Below are positions 1-13,530 of a stretch of DNA of 64,000 nucleotides, in pieces. This DNA is from Gavia stellata (lineage: Eukaryota; Chordata; Aves; Gaviiformes; Gaviidae). The notes beneath the pieces are model-generated. The model saw nothing but the letters and a program-made list of their open reading frames with translations, had not been told where the DNA came from and searched no databases. The stretch spans positions 11,846,687-11,910,686 of the forward strand of contig NC_082598.1 in assembly GCF_030936135.1 (NCBI RefSeq), read 5' to 3'. Within the stretch, counting starts at the first letter, position 1. Every line of letters starts with the position of its first letter. The translations under genes and the position numbers were made by a program.

Positions 1-3000
1 CAACATACAACACTTCCTTATTCTTCCAGTTCTGCACAATTATTTGTAATAAAAATTACCCTTAACACCGTAAGCTATTCACCTTATACATTCATACTGA
101 GTTCCCATTTCAGTTATTGGGAGACATACACATACCTGCCAGCTCACCTCAATGCAATAATATCCCAGTTTTTATTACAATAGTGTCATACTATTATTTC
201 AAAAATCACTGTGCTGAACTGATGACCCAGGGAAGGAAGAAATCCCCAGAAGTTCAGGATGCCAACCTCTTGCATAAACTAGGACTGGCCTTTCTCAGAT
301 TGCTCCACTGACTCCAGCACTGCCAGGGTTGCTGAGGGATGGCAGCACTTTTTCAAGCAGGCAAACCTTCAGGCAGTTTTGTACTGTATGAGCTAGTCTG
401 ATAGAGACAAGGATATATGTATGAGGCTCTATCACTCTCTGTCTTCTACTTTTTTCCCCTTTGGCTATTATGAGTAATGACCTCTGTCTTCTCCCCAGCT
501 CTTGTTAAAACCTGAACACTTCAAATTCTTTGACATAGTTTCCTTGGTTAGGATTCTCCACACCTAATTCTGGCCATGTAAAAATATGTATTAATTATTA
601 ATTAAAATGTTGCATTATGTATAAAAATAGCTATTACACAAGAAGAACAAACATTATAAAAATGTTAAAAAAATCCAAAGTAATTTTGACTGTTCCAAGA
701 ATGCATATATTATCCCTCAAAATTTGCCTACTACACAATATTGTTTCATGTTCATATCAAGAAAACACTTTAAAAGAAAATTATAAACGTGTAAGAGCAA
801 AGGATTAACAGAGGATCATTCAGCTGATTTACATGCAACAGTAAACAACAGAGGCAACAAATATAGTGGGAATAATATGCCAAGTTGACAGAATTTTACT
901 GGTAAGTGGCCAAAAAGAGAAGGTGGGCTTTTTCCCCCTCTTCTTATCTTCTGTTCTAACTGGGTGGTAACATGTCATGACCCTAGCAGCCTACACTGCT
1001 CATTTTGGTAAGAACAGTGCCACATGTTGTCCTCGGGCTTCCATTGCACATTTGTTCCCAGCCAAGGCAAGCTGTCGTATGAGCTCCTTGCACACCTCTG
1101 CCCCTTCCCTCCCAGCTGAATCAGAGAAGTGAATGCATCACCCACATTTCGGACAATGGCACAACGGGCTGATGAAGGAAGAGGAAGGTGAGGAGGATGG
1201 CTGAGGACCCTGTGGTACAGAACTCCAAGGAAAAGTGCTACAAAGGGCATCAAAGACCACCACATCACTGTGGCACAGGATAACGCCGAGGAAATGAGAG
1301 GATGGAATGTAACTCATGAGTGGGAAAGAGCAGATGTTCTTCCTCAAGGGCATAAGCAGAACTATAATTACAGAAAGCAACGACATCCTATCAAGCAGAA
1401 GAGCATTAGCCATGCAGCTGAGAATGCCAGAAATAAATTGACAAGTAGTAGTATTTGCCTTTGCATAAAGTAAAGAAAAATGACACAGGGGCATCCCAAG
1501 GCACAAAGAAATGGGGATAGGGCAGACAGAAGGGGCTAAGAGCACAAAAGGAGAGAATGTTTTCTTTACAAGGATACAAGATGTCCAATAGCATATCAAT
1601 AGCAAAATTGTACATGGGGTACTTTAGACAGAAAAAAACTTCATGCACACTTCATCAGACCCCAGTGAATTAGTCATAGTCTACCCAAAATCATATTTTA
1701 TGTGAAAGTAACCACCAGGTCACAGATGTGTCAGTGCAGTCTCACTGCATTCAGTGGGAACATGCCTATATGAAAGGCTACATGAACGTATTTTTAAAGG
1801 ATTAATCTCCAAGACTACAGTAAACTGCGGCGTTAATGTATTCGTGCACCTACCCCATCTCAGCTAACCAAGCAAAAAAGCCTCCATGATAAATTAACCT
1901 GATGTGAAACTGTATAGTTTCATTTTCATAATTTTTTGAATAACACATTGTTTTCACAAAGAAACTGACTCAAAAGGTACTCTTCCACCAGGATTCACTG
2001 TATCTATAAACATTTGAAAATAGTGTATTTAATTTCCTTTTTTTATCAGAGTCCCCTTTTGGTATCTAAATACTGATATGAGACTGAAGTAGTACAATTC
2101 AGAGTGAAGCTGTCCTCACCTCTTTAGCCCCACTTCAGCTTTGATGTAGATAGATTAGAGCTCAAGGGCTCAAGCCCAAGGGTTATCAAGGTAGTCCGTG
2201 TTAGGACGATGTGCATTCACCCTTTCCTACTCTAAAGCTTATTCAGTAGAAGAAACTGAAATCTTTTATGAATCATCATTTACAGAACTGTTTAGTAAGT
2301 TCCAATCAGTAACAACGGTGATATCCTACCAAATGCAATGGCCATCTGTGCCACAGAAGGTATTATGTGAAATTAGTACAGTTACACCGGTAAAACCATT
2401 TGGCCTGTAAAGCCCTCTTTCCTGATATTAATATTGTGGAAAAAAATGTATCTTAACATTCAGAGCTGTATCTGTTTGCAAGATGAGCATTACATTTTAT
2501 ATGCCAACCGAGAAAATTTGATATGGAGCCATTGAAGTCAGAGCAAAAAATTGTTTGACAATCTGATTCCAGTAGGAAAAGTCATGACGTTTCTACAAAA
2601 GGCATCAACTAAGTCAACAGATCCGCCTCTTCAGTGTGTTTGGAGTCATATCTGCAAACTTCCATAGGAAAAGCTTTTTTTGTTTACGTTTTGTTCTTGT
2701 TGCATTGCAGGCTCAGCATAACCTTGGGAGAGGAAACTTGGCTATTTCACCCATCTTGCAAGGCATGTCAGTGCTGAGTTAAAAGGGTGGCCAGATGACA
2801 AGTGGGGACAAGGTTCCTAAGTCTGACCAGCTGCTGCTGCTCCAAGAAAGCAGTGCTGTTGGCGAGGGATCGGAAGTCATGATGGCTGGGGCTGGAGGAG
2901 CCTGAGGACACTGAATTCGTGCAAAGTCCCATGGACTGAGTACTTGCGGCAGTGATGCCACATGCTGGGCTGTATTCTGGTGCGTATGTGTGTGTGGGTG

Positions 3001-3399
3001 TGCACACTACTGGTTACCCCAGCATGATCGGGACACTCACTGTTCGGGTGCATCGTCTCAGCTGGAATGGACATCAACTCAGGCTCACAAAAACTTTGCA
3101 AGTGTATAAAACAGACAATGACCAAGTGGACAGATAGACCTTGTGGCGAAATGATGGACTAACCAACAGAAAATGATACACATATTTCTATGCAAAATAT
3201 ATAGTCTTTAAATACCATAAACAGGTAAGCCCATTATGCTGCTTTACAGTCACAGTTCAGAATAGACTTTTTTGACTGTAAGATACAAAACCAGATAATA
3301 ACACTGAGGTCAGCTGAGCTCTGTGGGAGCATCGGCCAAATGTCCTTAAGAATTGATGAAGGCTGCTACTGTGCTCTGTTAACCTTCATGTACAAAAAC
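1..3399. other. Non-coding, 3' side of CPZ
   Basis: AT-rich DNA with no recognisable gene or full repeat. Long reading frames here (for example at 1138-1605 minus) have no protein-family features. A short TG-rich run occurs at about 2985-3005. Confidence 0.6.
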
Positions 3400-3419
3400 A
3401 TCCCCCAACAGCCCAAGGA

Positions 3420-3700
3420 GAAAAACAAACCTGGAGCTGTTGTTTACATTTCACTTCCCTGTTTATCCACCCTATTTTGATGTGCAATTGACAAGTGCAA
3501 CCCCCACCCCTCAAAAAATATCCATACAGACAAAAGAAAAATATCTAGTTCCATAAAGTATTAAATCGGCAAAGATTATCAAAACAATATCCTAAGGGGG
3601 AGAGAAATTTTCACTGGCATTCTGTCAGCTGTCAATCATACACTTTTATTATCCTTGTCTGGCCTCTATAATTTGCCCTCCATATGGGTTAGGAGAGAAA
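3420..3700. promoter_or_regulatory. Candidate enhancer with PBX-MEIS composite site
   Basis: Contains CTGTCAATCA at 3629-3638, the exact reverse complement of the PBX-PREP/MEIS composite consensus TGATTGACAG, preceded by a second TGTCA half site. A HOX-like TTTTATTA lies at 3644-3651, five bases from a second homeodomain-type context. CAAGTG, the core bound by HMX/NK proteins, is at 3492-3497, and a forkhead-like TGTTTAC at 3441-3447. Called from motif clustering only; conservation cannot be checked here. Confidence 0.4.
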
Positions 3701-6339
3701 CTTTACTCTTTTTACTTCCTTTTTTGGTTTATTTGTGAAATGGAAATTTTGCTATCAGCATCCGTATGATCCCTGTGCACCTGAAACACAGACAGCACGT
3801 AATGCAGTAGGACAGAAAAGCAAAGCATCCACAAACTAGAATTGTTCTCAGGTACGAACACACTCAAAATGTTCAAAAACATCCTGTACCCCATGGTTAC
3901 TCAATGTTCTTCAGAAACCTCTATCCACTGATTCCTAAACTCACTTTAAAAATCCCTGTTGCTCACCTCCCAGATCAAATATTCAAAGGCAAATGTAGCA
4001 GTCGGTCCTACATTGCAAACTGGCTTTGCAGTGGAAAGAAAAGAAAGCGCTTAAGAAGCACCCACCTTTGCTTGAAGAGATTTGCTTTTGAAATGTTAAA
4101 ATGGTCTGTGGAAACAAAGCAATTAGAAAATATTTTAGAATTAGGAAGGAGTATGTGAATGATTCAATTTGGTAAGCTTGTTTTTTGTGAATGGCAGTTT
4201 TGGGCAATGCCACCTTCACAGTATGAAGACACAAAAGTTTCTTCAATTGGAACTATTATCCTGAGCTGTATCGGAAATTCATTTCTTCTCTGGCTTTAAT
4301 GAAACCCTAACGTTGCTGACTATTTTCCATTCATAAAGGGAAAATATATAGCAAAGCTTTTGCATAGGTCTAGAGTGTATAGCAAAAATAATGTGGAAAC
4401 ATATTGTAAAAATCTGTTCATAATATATTTCCTGCATTTTAGCCAAAAGCCTCTGCCAAGTTTTAATACTTCTTTGTTTTAAAGAAGTGTTTTAAAAGAA
4501 AATAGATATGTAAATTGTGGATTGCTTCTTGGCAAATTGTATTTTTAAAAGCAGAGTTGGAAATTTAGGTTGCCTCTAGAGACTTTGCATCCTATGTTTG
4601 GTTGTTATTAAAAAGAATTTAGTAGTTTAATCCTGGTCTCCAGTTGTCAACATCACAAAGTCATCACGCAGTCCCAAACTACTGCAGTCTGTGGTTAAAA
4701 GGAGCACAGGAGTGAAAGTTCAGAGGTGTTATTATTATAGGTCACAACTGACATGGCAGGTACCGGGGCAGAATTACACACACGAGAGATTGCATAACAT
4801 CTGCTCACATTTTGTGTTCCTCAAGTCTGTGTTACTGGTTTTGCTCTTTAATGAGCCCTGAAGTCACCCATTAAAAGGGCAAAATGTAGCTTAGGGAAAC
4901 TAAAAGCAAGACGGCTTTCCTTTATTCCACAATGAACACAAGTGCCCCTATTTCCTACTTTATGGTGACTCGTCACAAGTTCTTCTTCTGATGACCATCT
5001 CAATGCTTCTTAGGTCTCCAAGCTGCCAGTGTCCCTAACTCTTCTGCTGCTCTTAGTCCTTCCCACCCTCAACTTTTCTGCTGTTCTAGCAGGGGAAGGG
5101 CTCTTCCTTCCCTTTCCCCCTCAGTCTGTTTTTCCTATCCTTCTGCAAATTTCCTTCTGCAAATTCCACCCCATAACCTGCTTCATCTGGCTATTTCAGT
5201 GTCTGCCTTCCCTATCCCTCAGTGCCCGTGGAGAACACCCACAGCTTTCCTCCACTTCAGATATGGATTTGCCTAATCCTGTGCTTCCATATTCCCTACA
5301 AATGCAATCCTATCCACAGATTCCTCTCCTTGTTTTCTATGCATGTCTGTTGAGCAGTCCTGATTGACAGACCTGCTTGGAACCACTCAAAACTCTGACA
5401 GCAAAAGTGATTAGCAGGTTAGATTGGACAACTGATATACATTCCATTGGAACAGTATTTAAAAGCTTTTATTATGGTTTATCTAAAAAATCAAGACTGT
5501 GTGATGGCATCATGCCTTTTCGGCAATTAACACCTTGTAGTGGTTATTTATCATCATATATAATTTCAGTCAGGAGTTAGTAGCAGGCTGCTTTTTTGTA
5601 AAATATGGTTGTCAACTACATGTTAATGTGAGCTGTATGTTCTGGAGAACAGAGACAGCTTGTCTAATAGTTGCAAATTACTTTATCAGGCACAAAGAAG
5701 TGTATCACTTTTTTGTGAGTAAGGATCTGCCAGAATTATTGTCAAACATCTAGTTTGCCAAAGACATAGTAGTTATTTCGAAAACATTAATAACAAGGTG
5801 TCCCAAAATATTTTTCCAAGGTGCCCAAAGGGTAGGAAAGGTCATGTCCACAAAACCGTGGAGCTAGCTTATAAGTTAGTAGCACCGAGATCAGTATGGA
5901 ATAAATGTCTTCCAGTCACCAAAGCCAATGAGAAAAGCTCCTTGGTATAGAGCAGGACATCTGAAGGGCCTGAAGGGAATTTATAACAGCCTCACACACC
6001 TTTTTTATTTTATTTTTAATTTTAAATGAAAATCAGTTCTGTAAATGGGGAAGAATGAACACAGCCTCACTGCATCTTTTCATAAGCACAAGGTGCTGAG
6101 AAGTGCTTATTAAAGCCGCAAGTGCTTGAAGCATGCTGGGATAGCCTCTGCCAGATGTATGTGTCCCTTACCTCCTCTAGCCTTCCGTAGTTTTTTTTGT
6201 TTACAAGCCATCCATATGGCAGCATCATTAAACATGTCATAAAAAGACTACTCAAGTGGTTGTCTTGTTACTCTAATGAAATCACATGTTTTTTAAAACC
6301 TTGCAATTCCAACTGCCGTATGTTATGAAAACTCAAGCC
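3701..6339. other. Non-coding stretch, nothing recognised
   Basis: No gene or repeat recognised. Pyrimidine-rich sequence at about 5030-5350 gives a spurious 112-residue plus-strand frame with no domain features. Confidence 0.6.
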
Positions 6340-6480
6340 TACTGGGATGCCATTTCATGTAAAGTTTAAGTGCCTCGCCGGTGAATATAATTAACCATAA
6401 TAGCATTTTATTAGCTTTGGTTATGACTGCAACCTAAAATAACACTTTGCAAGTCATGCCAGCACACATAAAAGAAAAAG
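6340..6480. promoter_or_regulatory. Candidate regulatory element with NK-type and homeodomain sites
   Basis: TTAAGTG (NK/HMX-type core) at 6366-6372 is followed within about 30 bases by ATAATTAACC and TTTTATTAGC. The dense, low-complexity-free run of homeodomain-like cores resembles vertebrate conserved non-coding elements. Inference from texture and motifs. Confidence 0.25.
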
Positions 6481-9400
6481 CAAGTACAATGCATCAGCTG
6501 GGAAGGAGACAGCTACTCCTAGCAATTGCCCTCCTGTCTGGCCTAGCCAGCAGGGGTAGAGGATAATCCTTAAAAATCACTGCTATAGGGCATAACCGTT
6601 GCCATCAGAAGGAGAGCGAGGTGGGGAGTGACTGTTGAGGAGTGCTGCGGGAAGCCAAAAGCCAGACTGAGCTGCAGGAGGAACATGCTGGAGAACCAGA
6701 CGGGTAGAGAAAGCTATGGCGGCTGTACGGTTAAAAAAAGGGTTTCTTGTCCAGTTTTGCAGACTTGGCTTCTTATTGCTGAAAGAAGATGCAGTGCTAA
6801 CACTAGATGCTGAGCTGGCTCTGGGAGGATGGTGATATCTAGGATGACCATGACATGTGGCTGGAGACAGTAGCCTCTCCAAATGGCGGAGCTGGAGCGA
6901 TCACTGCTATTAAAACTCCACAAAGCTAGATTTTCCACCACACAAGTTCATCTTTGCCTCTCCAAAGTAATCTGAGCATCCTGACACATCCTGATACGTC
7001 TGATGTCCCAGATCACAGCTGGGAGAAGACAAACAGGAAGGAGAAATAAGGGATGATAATACTCACAGAGGGGAAGAGGGTAGGAAAAAGTGGGCAAGGT
7101 AGAACAAATGGAGACGAAGTGAAATGCTTGCACAGGTGTAAGCAGCTACCCCAGAGGAGAGCAAACATTCAGAAAAAAAGAGCTCTTAAATCCTGTGTGC
7201 TGCTGCTGACCTCCCAAGTTCTTGCTGAGGCTGCTGAAGGTAGTTGCATCTTTTGTGTATGTAGGCACCATAAGACTGTATGTGAACAGTTTCTTCCTGC
7301 CTAGGAAAGAGCTAAAATACCCTGGGATGGATCCCATTACACTGTTCTGAACCTTCCAGAAAAGAGCAGTTTGGCTGTATCTGCCCGCTTCCCCCTTTCC
7401 TTCCTTGTGACTCCTTCCCACCTTCTGTAGTACCCGCTGTAACATATTACTGTCATCACAGGTCTGTTTCTGCTTAGCTAGTTACTACCAGTGAAAAACA
7501 ACAAAAACTACAATAAAAACCACTTGAAACACTGGAGATAGACTGCACATGGCAAAAGGAAGCAAGGCTTTGGCTGAAATCACCCCCCACCTCTTTCAAA
7601 ATGCTCTATTTTATGTATTATAGCATTGCAATTAGATAGAACCCTGCTGCTAAAAACCTGACAGTTGACAAAAATATTTCAGTTCAAAGGCAATTGGCAA
7701 AAAGGGCAGCAGGTGAGGGACCACTAGCCACTTGGATGGGTGAGTATCTGAGGCATTTACTTTGTCGTAATACATTCAGTATTACAGCAGACTTGGGAAC
7801 TGAAGCCAGATGTCTTGATTTCCAATCTCGTAGCAGAAAAGTTGGCTTTATTTTGCATCTGTTTATCCCATTTAATAAGTTTTCCTGTCATCATAATGTT
7901 CCTAGGGAATAACAAAAATCGTGATGTTCAAGAGCTGCAACTTTCTAAGAAATTGTTGGTGCGCTGGCCTTCCAAATAAAAGAGGATATTATTGTCTGTC
8001 GTGTTTTCTGTGCACCAGTGTGACTGAAAAGCCCAGTGTGTGCATGGCACCATTTCTCACCACATCTACACATGACATAAAGGGAGATCAGAGCTTCAAT
8101 CTGCTCAACCTTTCTCCGCTTTTCCTGCTATCTCTCTTCCTGTGGCTCACTGGAGTATTTTAAAATGAGCCACTCTGTACTGAAATGCAATCCTATGTGG
8201 GGTGGCTGCTATCAGTGCTTCTCAGTAGAGCTATCATTTCAAAGACCTCATTTGATCTGAAGCTTGATGCCATTCAACTTCTTCACTCTGATAAATCAAC
8301 CAAAAGCTTCCTTGGCTCTCCTGACACCATTCAGCAGCTACTCATCCAAGACAGGGCATCATTTAGGAGTCTGTCACTACAGTAACAACCTTTGACCTTT
8401 TTGGCTGTGCTTTGCCCACTGTGATCATTTGTTCTTTGTACTAGCTTAACCAGGATCAGCTGACGTGGTGGTGATGATGATGATTTCATCTTCAAAGCCT
8501 GATGACATTTCTTCAGTTTTGAATGATTAGGGGGGAGAAAACCCCACCCTGTGAACTCTGTGCCTTCTCATCATGTTTTTTTAAATTCCTCTGCAAGTTA
8601 TCATGGAAAGAAGGCTAATAAATTTTAGAGGAGAAGGAGACAAAACAACGGTTTGTGATTCTTAGGAGCAATTAATTCCACTTGAGAGGCACAAAGACAA
8701 AGGCTTTTCACTATTGCTTTGAAGTGGCACCGTGCCTTTTAAATCCATAATCTGGGTGATTTGATGTTCTACGTGCCCCAAATTCACTGCTTGCATGTCT
8801 TTGAAGCACACAGTGACAAGAACTCTTCAGGCATCAGAAAGCCTTTCCTGAGACCTTGCAGGACATCAGATTTGAGTTCTACTCCCCTTTCTCTCCTCAA
8901 CCTCTTACCTAGCTTTTGCCACATTTTCCGTTCTGTCCATTGAGACGGCAGTCTCTCCATGTCAGAGTCTGACTGACATATCCTAGGCACTAGTCTCATC
9001 TGGACCGCAGACTGACATCATGACAGATCAAAGCAGACCATTGGCTCATTGGTTATAGACCTGTCACAAGTGGAGCCCTTGATTTCTATTGATGGGCTTA
9101 TTCTTCAGAAGTGGTCACTAACTAAACTGGGAAACACTTTTCACCAAAAGGTTTCAACAAACAAGCTACTTAACTATTTGCTGGTTTTATTACAATATTC
9201 ACAATTTATAGCATGTGACCGGTTATTCAAGGAAGTATCACTCTCACAAGTTCCTACCTGGATGAGAGATATTCTTTAAAGAAGAGAATAAGAAATAGAG
9301 AGTCTATTGTATAATTTATATATAGTTCCTCTATCATATTTTGATCAAATACTCCCAATTTTCCACGGTCCTATCTCCTGTCCATCTCTCTTAACACCAG

Positions 9401-10872
9401 GTGGCACACTGCAATAAGTGGTGTCCACATTCTTCAAGCAGTTGAAAACTCTATATGGCCTCTTGGAGAAATCAGGGCAGAACATTTCTGAGAAAAACCA
9501 ACTTGCACCATATATATCTGGTATAACATGTGACTTTTAAATACAATCAAAGATGAAAAGAAGGGGTACAGCAGACATTTCAATATGTATATTTGTCTAA
9601 CATTTTTATTTTGGCATTGCTTAGCCTTGAAATTTTCACTGATGAACATGAAAGAAAACTTTTAAATATACATTGCAAAAATCTACTCTTCAGTTCTCCC
9701 TGTGCTTTATGGCTTTTCTTCAACCATACAGAGCATCACTGCAGAATTTCTATAAGGCCTCCAAACTGGGTCCAGTTTTTACATTTACATCTGACAGTAC
9801 CTTTAAAAACTTCTTGTACCTTCAGGTTTTTTTCTTTCGTAAGTAGCTAAATTCATAAAGTCACTGTCACCCTTATCACCCCAAATTTCCAAATCTTCCC
9901 CTAATTGCTGCTCCTGACACTTCTGCTAGAAACATTTCTCTCTGGAATACATGTTTTTGCTTCTGCACTACACTGAGATTTTTGACTGAAGTTTCTTTAA
10001 AGTATATTCTTAAAAACACTGAATTTCGCACAGGGCATAAGGGGGTTTATCTTAAGTTAATGATGGTAGTATTAAACACCTAAATATTAAAGTACTTGGA
10101 ATGCCAGACTGTTGGTTGTTTTTTTTTTTTCAAATGCTACTCACTAAAAAGCCTGGACTGCAGTTTCTCTCTTTTATATGAAATAGCTATAAGGAAGGGA
10201 GCAAAAGAATGTTCTTACATTAAATACAGAAGAATATTTTACAGTAGTATTGCTTTCAATATTGAGTTAATGCATAATAGGGCATGTAATCTAATAAATG
10301 TTTTGTTTAACAGAGGATAATGTAAAACAGATAGAAATAATGTCCTCTGTCTATTGTGAAGCATTTAAATTGGATCTCTACTTGTTGTTATATTTTAGGA
10401 TCTATGCCTCTAATGCTCATCCAAAACACATCTCAAGTTTCATGTACTTTCTCTGTTTTTCGTGTAGCCTTCCTCCTCCTCCTTTTCCATCCAATCCTAC
10501 AGTCTTTTTAGCCGCACCTTCAGCCAATTCCCACCCTTCTCCTTCTTTGCAGCAATCTGCCTGCTCTGGCTTCGACCCAAGTGAGTAATGAGCTGAAAAA
10601 TCTCCTCTTCAAGCCCTGTTTTTCCAGGAATCTTTTCCTGGCTATTCTCTTCCCTAGCATTCTCTACAGTCTTCTTCCTGAAGTTTATGTGATGCCTTGA
10701 ATTTCCTTTTGATAGTGAGGGTCGAAATTGGAAAACATTTCTGCAAAGGGACAGATCTGCACAAAATGGGTTCTAAAATACTTAAAACATGTCATCCTCT
10801 CATTTCCTTCCTTTTTCATCTATAAGCCCTATTGAAGACACCTATTACATTATACTATATAATGTATATTAT
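6481..10872. other. Non-coding stretch, nothing recognised
   Basis: No coding exon or repeat family recognised. A short poly-T run lies at about 10120-10130. An 8-bp inverted repeat (ACATTATA / TATAATGT) sits just before the CR1 insertion, near 10848-10866. Confidence 0.55.
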
Positions 10873-11131
10873 GGATATTAGGAAAAATTTCTTTACTGAG
10901 AGAGTAGTATCTTTCTGGATTTTAGGAAAAATTTCTTTACTGAGAGAGTGGTGAAACACTGCAACAGGCTGCCCCGGGAGGTGGTGGAGTCACCATCACT
11001 GGAGGTGTTCAAGGAACGCGTGGACGTGGCATTATGGGACATGGTTTAATGGGCATGGTGGTGTTAGTTGATGGTTGGACTTGATGATCTTACAGGTCTT
11101 TTCCAATCTTAGTGATTCTGTGATTCTGTGA
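10873..11131 (+). mobile_element. CR1 retroposon 3' fragment (5'-truncated)
   Basis: Plus-strand CR1 3' end: the coding tail (TGCAACAGGCTGCCCCGGGA, then GGTGGTGGAGTCACC...), the 3' untranslated block around GGTTGGACTTGATGATCTTA, and the terminal GATTCTGTGATTCTGTGA repeats that define avian CR1. Heavily 5'-truncated, as usual. The first part (GGATATTAGGAAAAATTTC..., 10873-10905) is repeated at 10917-10949, so the element carries a 44-bp partial duplication or is two nested truncated copies. Confidence 0.93.
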
Positions 11132-12875
11132 CATTACAATTTGGACAATTATAAACCTACAAGCCCTACCAGATCTTTTGAAAACTATATCTTGACCTTT
11201 CTGGGTATTGTCCATGCTTGCTCCTTCTTTTTTTTTTTTTTCTTTCCTTCTGTGAAAGTGATTGAATTTTCCTAGCCACAGACAGGTTAAGCGGCTGCAA
11301 CTCCATTTATATTGAGGTATAAACTCACTTCTCTTACTAAACCCACACTGACAGGACTAAATTCTCAAAAGGATTAGCCAGTTAAGGTTTTCTTAGGAGT
11401 GAAAATGCCACTTGAATTTTTTTTGAGAGAAATAATACTTACTTAAAAATTAAATGGAAAATCATTGCCACCCCATTCAACCTCACTTGGGAAATGGTAA
11501 CAAAAATGCCCAAACCAAACAGACTGGAACATTTAAAATGTATCTGTATATTAAGTAAGAGTCTCTGTAGTGATATGAGTCAGAGTCAGGATTTTGATTC
11601 ATATTTAGTGTTTTTAAAGAAAACCAATGCCCTTTATTAATTTCATGGTAAAAGACATCTTTGCAAGTTGCACAGTTTCTCCTTGCGTAATAATTTGACT
11701 GCAAATCTGGGATCTGGTTTAATATCATTAATGCCAGTGGGAAAACTCCAGCTATATTTAGTGGGAATAGGTTCAGCCTCTAAGATTCCCTTTAGCCTTG
11801 TCTACAAGCTGTCATCAGTAGGCTACTCACTTGTTTCAGTTTATTCTAATTTTCAGCATTTTTTCACATCAGTCTTAGTAACTCCCCTGTAATTCTCAGG
11901 CTACACTGATGAGATAAGGTTGTAAAGAGTAGCTCTCTTATACTATTAATAAACATATCAAATTTTGCATTTGTAATTTTTGAAGACATATAAATAGTAT
12001 ATTTTAGCAAATGAGGCATGACAGTGAATTTTCAGGCACAGTGGCAAATGGAAGGTCAGTGTAAAAGGATGGTAAAATAAAAATTATAGGAAGAAAAAGC
12101 CTATGAAAAAGAAATTTTTTTATTGGGGAAAAGATATCAATCTCAAAGAAAGATAAAGGACCGGCTTTTGAAAAAGTTTAGGATGTAGCAAATGTTTCTC
12201 CAAATATGTCAAAGTCTGTGCCATGCAGCATGACATGCCATGCGACCAAGATATTCCAACTCTATCATCCAGACATTGAAAGTACCAGTCCTTATACTCG
12301 CCTGCTTGCTGTATGGAAAGTATGACTTCCAGTAAGCTTGTAGCAGTAAATGACATACAAGAAGTTATGGGGACCATGTATTTATTTTGTGAAACACTAT
12401 TTAACAGACACCACCTTTCACCCTAGAGGTCAATTAACTGGTAAGAGGAAGAGAAGAAGAAAGTGAGGTGCAAATCAAGGACAAAATAATCCCAGTTGTG
12501 TTTTCGGAGTTTTTTGAATTTAAAAAAGTCATAAATAAATAACTATAAATATATATGATCGTGGTGTATGTGAAATAGTATATTCACAGTCTAAGGCTGG
12601 GCTGCTTTTGCCTTTCACTGTAAACCCGAAGTGGCTCACTTAATTTCCTAGAAAATTTCTTCACTTATGTGAATATTTCCAAGCAGAAATGTACTCATAT
12701 TCCAGGGAAAGTAAAAGGATGTGTAATCAAAACCAGACTTATTTCTGAAAGGAAACTGGCTCATTTTTAGAATGAAAATATGTCTTGTGTTAGGAAAGTG
12801 TGATCGTTCTTGATTTTGTGACTTCCACAAAGCAAAAACTCCAACCCACCAAATCCTATTTGTGAAACAGAAGGA
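11132..12875. other. Non-coding stretch, nothing recognised
   Basis: AT-rich; a poly-T run at about 11228-11241. No exon-like or repeat-like segment recognised. Confidence 0.55.
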
Positions 12876-12985
12876 ATAGGACTTTCCATACTGGATCAAA
12901 CCAGAGGCCTGGGTAGTTCAATATCCTGTTTGTCACTACCCAAGAGAGCAGCTTCAGAAGAAAGTATGAGAACTCGCCCAGGGAG
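12876..12985. repeat. Possible old dispersed repeat fragment
   Basis: CCATACTGGATCAAACCAGA followed by TTCAATATCCTGTTTGT resembles a motif I associate with old dispersed repeats in birds and reptiles (ACTGGGTCAGACCAAAGG ... CAGTATCCTGT). The family cannot be named with confidence. Confidence 0.35.
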
Positions 12986-13380
12986 ATTGTTTGACAAAAT
13001 CTATGCCCCCCAAGAGAATTTCTAAGGGTAATTCTAACTTCTGAAGTTGGAAAATGATATAAGCTCTTAAATTAAGAGTTTTAGTATAAGTTTCAGATAT
13101 TTAATATAACTTACAAGGCTTTTATTGAAGGTATTTTTGGATACTTCTGCTATCATAAGGTTGTAAGTCACCCTTGTTTAATTTGTTAGTAATCAAGTGT
13201 GTGCAGGCACATATATTATTTTAAGATTTGTAAGAAAAAGTTGCCAGAAATTACTCTAATCATCTCAATATCTGCAACCAATTAAAGAATTTCGCTCATT
13301 TCTGTTGATGGCTCTGAAATATTCAGAGGGGAAAAAAAAAGGGGGGAAAAAGTTACCTGGTCAACAGCCAAGCAACTAAA

Positions 13381-13530
13381 ACAATCCCCACGTAGCGGGG
13401 GTGCAGCTATGTGATGCACGAAAGCGTGGGGATGGTGAGCGGTGCTGGAGCTTTTGTGCCGTAGGGCAGATGTGAAGAGCCGCTCGGCAGGACGGGAAGA
13501 TGCTACGTCCCTGCTGCGGCAATTGCAAGC
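13381..13530. other. Short CpG-rich patch
   Basis: A 150-bp stretch with roughly a dozen CpG dinucleotides (ACGTAGCGGG, ACGAAAGCGTGG, GCCGCTCGG and others) in otherwise CpG-poor AT-rich DNA. Too short for a usual CpG island and with no exon recognised beside it. It may be unmethylated regulatory DNA or a young insertion. Confidence 0.4.

Noticed and set aside
1138..1605. 155-residue minus-strand frame with hydrophobic residues
   Set aside because: Low-complexity composition, no conserved motif, no exon-like splice sites; taken as chance.
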